Of a stretch of 17,611 nt of DNA, positions 15,481 to 17,611 are shown one piece after another (positions within the stretch are counted from its first letter, which is position 1; each line of letters starts with the position of its first letter). Made by a program: the position numbers and the translations under genes. Source of the DNA: Methanothrix sp. (GTDB lineage: Archaea > Halobacteriota > Methanosarcinia > Methanotrichales > Methanotrichaceae); contig JAJRAX010000050.1 of NCBI GenBank assembly GCA_028679775.1, positions 1-17,611 of the forward strand, in the 5' to 3' direction. The notes under the pieces were generated by a model, which saw only the letters and a program-made list of their open reading frames with translations, made no database searches and was not told the DNA's origin.

Positions 15481-15942
15481 CTACCGCCTATCATCAGGAC
15501 CGCGTCCGTTCTTCGACATTGCCCTGTCCATTTCCTGGCCCATCGGACCCTTTGGCATCATGTCCTGGCCCATCATGCTATCACCCATCATGCCCATGTG
15601 ACCCATTCCCATCTCTTTGATCTCGGCCAGGGTCATGTTGTTGAGCTTGTCCATCTGCGTTTGATGTAGCTCTTCGATCTGGGCGGGTGTCATATTGTTC
15701 AGCTCATTGATCTTCTCATCACGCAGTTCTCGGATCTCGTTTAATGTCATATTGTCGAAGTTGTCCTTTGTGGCGTCATCCACCAAGAGCATCCAATCGT
15801 GCGGTCCGGCAAAGCCACCAACTTCGGAGGAGTTATTGCATCTGTCCCTGTTGTTCGCATCGCATGGTGCGGCCAGTGCCGGTGTCAGAGAGAGGCATAC
15901 TGCCGCCAGTGCCATCAGCACCAATGTCATCTTTGTCTTCAT
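15481..15942 (-). CDS. Exported methionine-rich repeat protein
   Basis: The 153-residue protein has a signal peptide (KTKMTLVLMALAAVCLSLTP, cleavage near ALAA-P26). A short region with C27 and C35 follows. Then come three repeats of exactly 19 residues, each starting NMT (N64, N83, N102) and continuing L/P-x-x-I-x-E-L/M. Each NMT is an N-glycosylation sequon. The C-terminal 111-142 holds 12 Met in 32 residues (MGMGHMGMMGDSMMGQDMMP), with a highly charged tail. Met-rich exported proteins often bind copper or silver, and the MTxxxI repeats faintly resemble the LTxxQ motif of Spy/CpxP/ZraP proteins; both are inference. The start is supported by GAGGT eight bases before the ATG. Function unproven. 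Confidence 0.75.
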   Translation of the reverse strand: MKTKMTLVLMALAAVCLSLTPALAAPCDANNRDRCNNSSEVGGFAGPHDWMLLVDDATKDNFDNMTLNEIRELRDEKINELNNMTPAQIEELHQTQMDKLNNMTLAEIKEMGMGHMGMMGDSMMGQDMMPKGPMGQEMDRAMSKNGRGPDDRR

Positions 15943-16020
15943 ATCTGTAAACCTCGTAGCTTTTGTTCGGTGAAATGTCCTAGCTCATTCGATCGCCTGC
16001 GACATTCACTGGTCACCACC

Positions 16021-16036
16021 CTATCGGGAACGATAG
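16021..16036 (-). promoter_or_regulatory. CTATCG-GGAA-CGATAG inverted repeat
   Basis: This is a perfect 6-base inverted repeat with a 4-base spacer, about 80 bases upstream of the methionine-rich protein start. It could be an operator or a leader hairpin. Confidence 0.3.
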
Positions 16037-16084
16037 AAAAAGATGTAGCCGAACGAACGGTTCTCTTGGGTGCGGATTATGAGA

Positions 16085-16091
16085 CAAAAAA
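16085..16091 (-). terminator. T7 tract on the minus strand
   Basis: Seven T on the minus strand, preceded by a TTTTTATC run. This is a likely backup terminator for transcripts from the methyltransferase unit before the methionine-rich protein gene. Confidence 0.35.
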
Positions 16092-16213
16092 AGATAAAAA
16101 GCGCAGGAAGGTTCCATTAACGATAAATTGTGCCATTTTGGTTTTGTTTAAAAGATAGAACAATAAGAGCCAATATTTTCCTGAATTCACGCTGAAAAAT
16201 CAATTATTGTTCG

Positions 16214-16239
16214 CGGGGCCAATAATCGATCAGGCCCCG
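16214..16239 (-). terminator. GC-rich hairpin downstream of the methyltransferase unit
   Basis: CGGGGCC (16214-16220) pairs with GGCCCCG (16233-16239), a 7-base GC stem with a 12-base loop, 30 bases after the small K/E-rich ORF stop on the minus strand. T-rich DNA follows. It fits a transcript 3' end. Confidence 0.45.
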
Positions 16240-16268
16240 GAATAAATCCCCCGTCCTGTCTTCAGAAT

Positions 16269-16448
16269 TTATTTTTCCTCGTCTCCTCTGCCCCTCAGAT
16301 CATCGAGGTTGTCTTCCATGAGCTTCTTGCTTTTGATCTCTTCCTTTTTGCCACCTTTTCTCTCAGTATCTCTCTTCTTAAAATCAGACAAGAATCTCAC
16401 CTACAGATCATCAGCACTCGGAACTGTAATTAACCTTTCTATCATCAT
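16269..16448 (-). pseudogene. Small Lys/Glu-rich gene interrupted by an in-frame TAG
   Basis: ATG 16448 starts 4 bases after the stop of the methyltransferase gene. The frame reads MMIERLITVPSADDL, then TAG (16401-16403), then VRFLSDFKKRDTERKGGKKE, EIKSKKLMEDNLDDLRGRGD and EEK before TAA 16269-16271. The frame is kept on both sides of the TAG and the protein reads smoothly across it, as if a CAG Gln codon had mutated. A GTG directly after the TAG (16400) could reinitiate a 43-residue product. Pyrrolysine decoding is a third option, but TAG ends the methyltransferase gene just upstream. I recognise no family. A purine-rich strand gives K/E-rich frames by chance, so the call is tentative. Confidence 0.35.
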
Positions 16449-16452
16449 TTCG

Positions 16453-17337
16453 CTATTCTATCGTTTCCATCACTGCCGAATAGGCCCACTGATCATAAAT
16501 TCCTTTAGAATCGCGATTATCGATTACCATGCCCTTCCAGCCGACCTCACCCAGTGCCTTCGCGATGAGTTCCGCCTCTTTTTGTGTGTAAACTGTAAAC
16601 AGGACCCTCTTTTTCGCGAGGCAGGAGGCCTTGAGGATGATCTCCTTCCACCGCGGCCAGTTAAAATCGTCTATCAGGCCCACCATGAATCCTAAAACGG
16701 TGTCAAAGGAGCGGGCGGGAAAGATGCAGGGCAGGAGCCTTGCATCCAGAACAAAGCTCTCTTTGGGCTCCAGCAGCTTGCCCTTCAAAGCCGTGCAGAG
16801 ATCGCATCGATCAGAGTCCATGACAAGTGGTTGATGCCCCATGCGGTATAGCGCCTGGGTTGCCATGCCGCTGCCACAGCAGATCTCCAGGATGCGTCCA
16901 TCATCGGTGAGCATTGGTGCCAAGAGCTGCATGAGCCTCTCGATTCGCTCTTCAACATAATGGGGCGGGTCCTTTAAAGAGCAGCTCTCGCAGAACAGCT
17001 CGAAGGACAGTGAGGTCGCGAAATATTCATTGAGGGCCAGGAAAAAATCGTTATCATCAGCCTGCACAGTCTTGGCAACCTTTGGTCTATATTCCCAGTC
17101 ATACTCTGATAGCATCTTTTGAGATGAATACCGATCCGTGAGCAAAAGCCAGATCTGAGTTGGCTCTATGAGGTGAAGGGCATATCCCAGATCTTTGATC
17201 TCGATGCAGGAATCGGCATCCAGTCCTTCCTGAAGGATCTCGGCGGTAACTGGCAGATCGAGCAGATCCTGCCAGGACTCTTCAGCCAGAAAGACGCTTT
17301 CGGCATCATCCAGTTCCAGTAGGCGATTTAGCAGCAC
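16453..17337 (-). CDS. Class I SAM-dependent methyltransferase, substrate unknown
   Basis: The 294-residue protein has a C-terminal Rossmann methyltransferase domain with motif I ILEICCGSGMATQAL (149-163), the acidic motif II VMDSDRCD (D174/D176), a motif around DARLLPCIFPARSFDTVLGF (198-217), and LFTVYTQ later. The N-terminal 130 residues are not recognised and probably bind substrate. Eight or so cysteines, including C116 and C119 (FCESCSL) and C153/C154, are unusual for such an enzyme. It starts at GTG 17337 with AAGGAG eight bases upstream. A TATA box lies about 40 bases before it. The TAG stop is followed after 4 bases by the small ORF at 16448, so the two are probably one operon. Confidence 0.8.
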   Translation of the reverse strand: MLLNRLLELDDAESVFLAEESWQDLLDLPVTAEILQEGLDADSCIEIKDLGYALHLIEPTQIWLLLTDRYSSQKMLSEYDWEYRPKVAKTVQADDNDFFLALNEYFATSLSFELFCESCSLKDPPHYVEERIERLMQLLAPMLTDDGRILEICCGSGMATQALYRMGHQPLVMDSDRCDLCTALKGKLLEPKESFVLDARLLPCIFPARSFDTVLGFMVGLIDDFNWPRWKEIILKASCLAKKRVLFTVYTQKEAELIAKALGEVGWKGMVIDNRDSKGIYDQWAYSAVMETIE

Positions 17338-17372
17338 GAGTCATTCTCCTTCTGCTCCAGGATATCAATCTT

Positions 17373-17382
17373 CTTAAAAATA
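17373..17382 (-). promoter_or_regulatory. TATA box of the methyltransferase gene
   Basis: CTATTTTTAAG on the minus strand lies about 40 bases before GTG 17337, which fits a short leader carrying the AAGGAG site. Confidence 0.4.
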
Positions 17383-17410
17383 GTTCTGCTCCTCACGGGA
17401 GGCCGGAACA

Positions 17411-17422
17411 GATATATTATAT
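17411..17422 (+). promoter_or_regulatory. TATA box of the rightmost gene
   Basis: GATATATTATAT lies about 27 bases before TTG 17443, a near-leaderless arrangement. It is divergent from the methyltransferase promoter. Confidence 0.45.
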
Positions 17423-17442
17423 TCCTGGCAAAATGAGGCTGT

Positions 17443-17611
17443 TTGAAACTTACCGATCTGCCAGGCGTTGGCTCTCGCATAAAAGAGCGTCTCATAGAAC
17501 AATATGGTGACGAAAAAAAGGCCCTGAAGGCAATCCTGGACGCGGACGTTGCAGGCCTATGCAGGGCATTGAGCGAACGCCAGGCACTTCTTTTGGTTCA
17601 GCATGCCCGCG
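17443..17611 (+). CDS. Helix-hairpin-helix protein, probably archaeal MutS homologue (N-terminal part)
   Basis: From TTG 17443 the frame stays open to the window edge: MKLTDLPGVGSRIKERLIEQ, then YGDEKKALKAILDADVAGLC and RALSERQALLLVQHAR. LPGVGSRIKERLIE is a helix-hairpin-helix DNA-binding motif. The following pattern 'AL.AIL..DVAGL...LSERQA' is what I know from the N-terminus of archaeal MutS5-like mismatch-repair homologues. Only 56 residues are visible and the ATPase domain lies outside, so another HhH protein is possible. GAGG four bases before TTG is the ribosome binding site. The ATG at 17434 is in another frame and soon stops. Confidence 0.55.
   Translation, partial: MKLTDLPGVGSRIKERLIEQYGDEKKALKAILDADVAGLCRALSERQALLLVQHAR

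Larger units (their letters stand above)
15943..16268. other. Intergenic stretch with hairpins and T tract
   Basis: This is about 326 bases without a supported gene. It is the upstream region of the methionine-rich protein gene and the 3' end of the minus-strand unit coming from 17337. It contains an inverted repeat at 16021-16036, a minus-strand T7 tract at 16085-16091 and a GC-rich hairpin at 16214-16239. A clear TATA box for the 15942 start was not found. Confidence 0.5.

Noticed and set aside
15042..15494. A 150-codon minus-strand frame overlapping the end of the Met-rich gene and the putative membrane protein
   Set aside because: The composition is not protein-like (Trp, Arg and Cys scattered), and it has no signal, helix pattern or ribosome binding site. 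The alternative frame at 15197-15442 has a proper membrane helix.
16401..16403. Pyrrolysine at the in-frame TAG
   Set aside because: It is not supported within this window: TAG is used as a normal stop by neighbouring genes, and no Pyl machinery is visible here. Kept only as an alternative.

Overview
The window looks like a chromosomal segment of a methanogenic euryarchaeon, most likely of the Methanothrix (Methanosaeta) / Methanosarcinales type. The sequence signs are archaeal: TATA boxes about 25 bases before starts or transcript 5' ends, T-tract terminators, a short archaeal-type phosphoglycerate kinase, a Trm5-like methyltransferase, an archaeal MutS-like N-terminus, and very large secreted proteins full of NxS/T sequons. 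The genus is inferred from the style of these proteins, not from a marker gene. I see no rRNA, tRNA, CRISPR array, insertion sequence or prophage.

Layout. Bases 1-254 are the end of a phosphate-binding protein (PstS), closed by a T-rich terminator. An orphan receiver-domain response regulator (290-808) overlaps a Trm5/Met-10-like methyltransferase (759-1559) by 50 bases. A 375-base regulatory gap with several palindromes precedes a 1116-residue membrane-anchored surface protein with repeated CARDB/DUF11-like domains (1935-5285). It is followed after 23 bases by an exported TPR protein with a C-terminal membrane anchor (5309-6385). Next on the minus strand come a broken small coiled-coil gene (6410-6563) and the operon pdxS-pdxT-coiled-coil protein (8500 down to 6638). 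A giant secreted beta-propeller protein with 28 blade repeats follows (12320 down to 8661). It is divergent from phosphoglycerate kinase (12632-13852), which converges on a DHH-family phosphoesterase (14843 down to 13863).

The right third (14.9-16.5 kb) is the least explained part. On the minus strand it holds a 30-residue secreted micro-ORF behind a promoter with a Fur-box-like palindrome, a possible small one-helix membrane protein, and an exported methionine-rich protein with three 19-residue repeats. These three could form a small envelope or metal-related cluster. A SAM-dependent methyltransferase (17337 down to 16453) is followed at once by a tiny lysine/glutamate-rich gene that carries an in-frame TAG. 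The window ends in the N-terminus of a divergent helix-hairpin-helix protein, probably an archaeal MutS homologue.

How the genes relate. pdxS and pdxT together make pyridoxal phosphate, and their tight coupling with the coiled-coil gene suggests it is made with them. Phosphoglycerate kinase serves gluconeogenesis/glycolysis. The surface repeat protein, the TPR protein and the propeller protein all look like cell-envelope components. Start codons were corrected where a ribosome binding site or TATA box decides: pdxS at 8500, pgk at TTG 12632, and the propeller protein probably at 12320.
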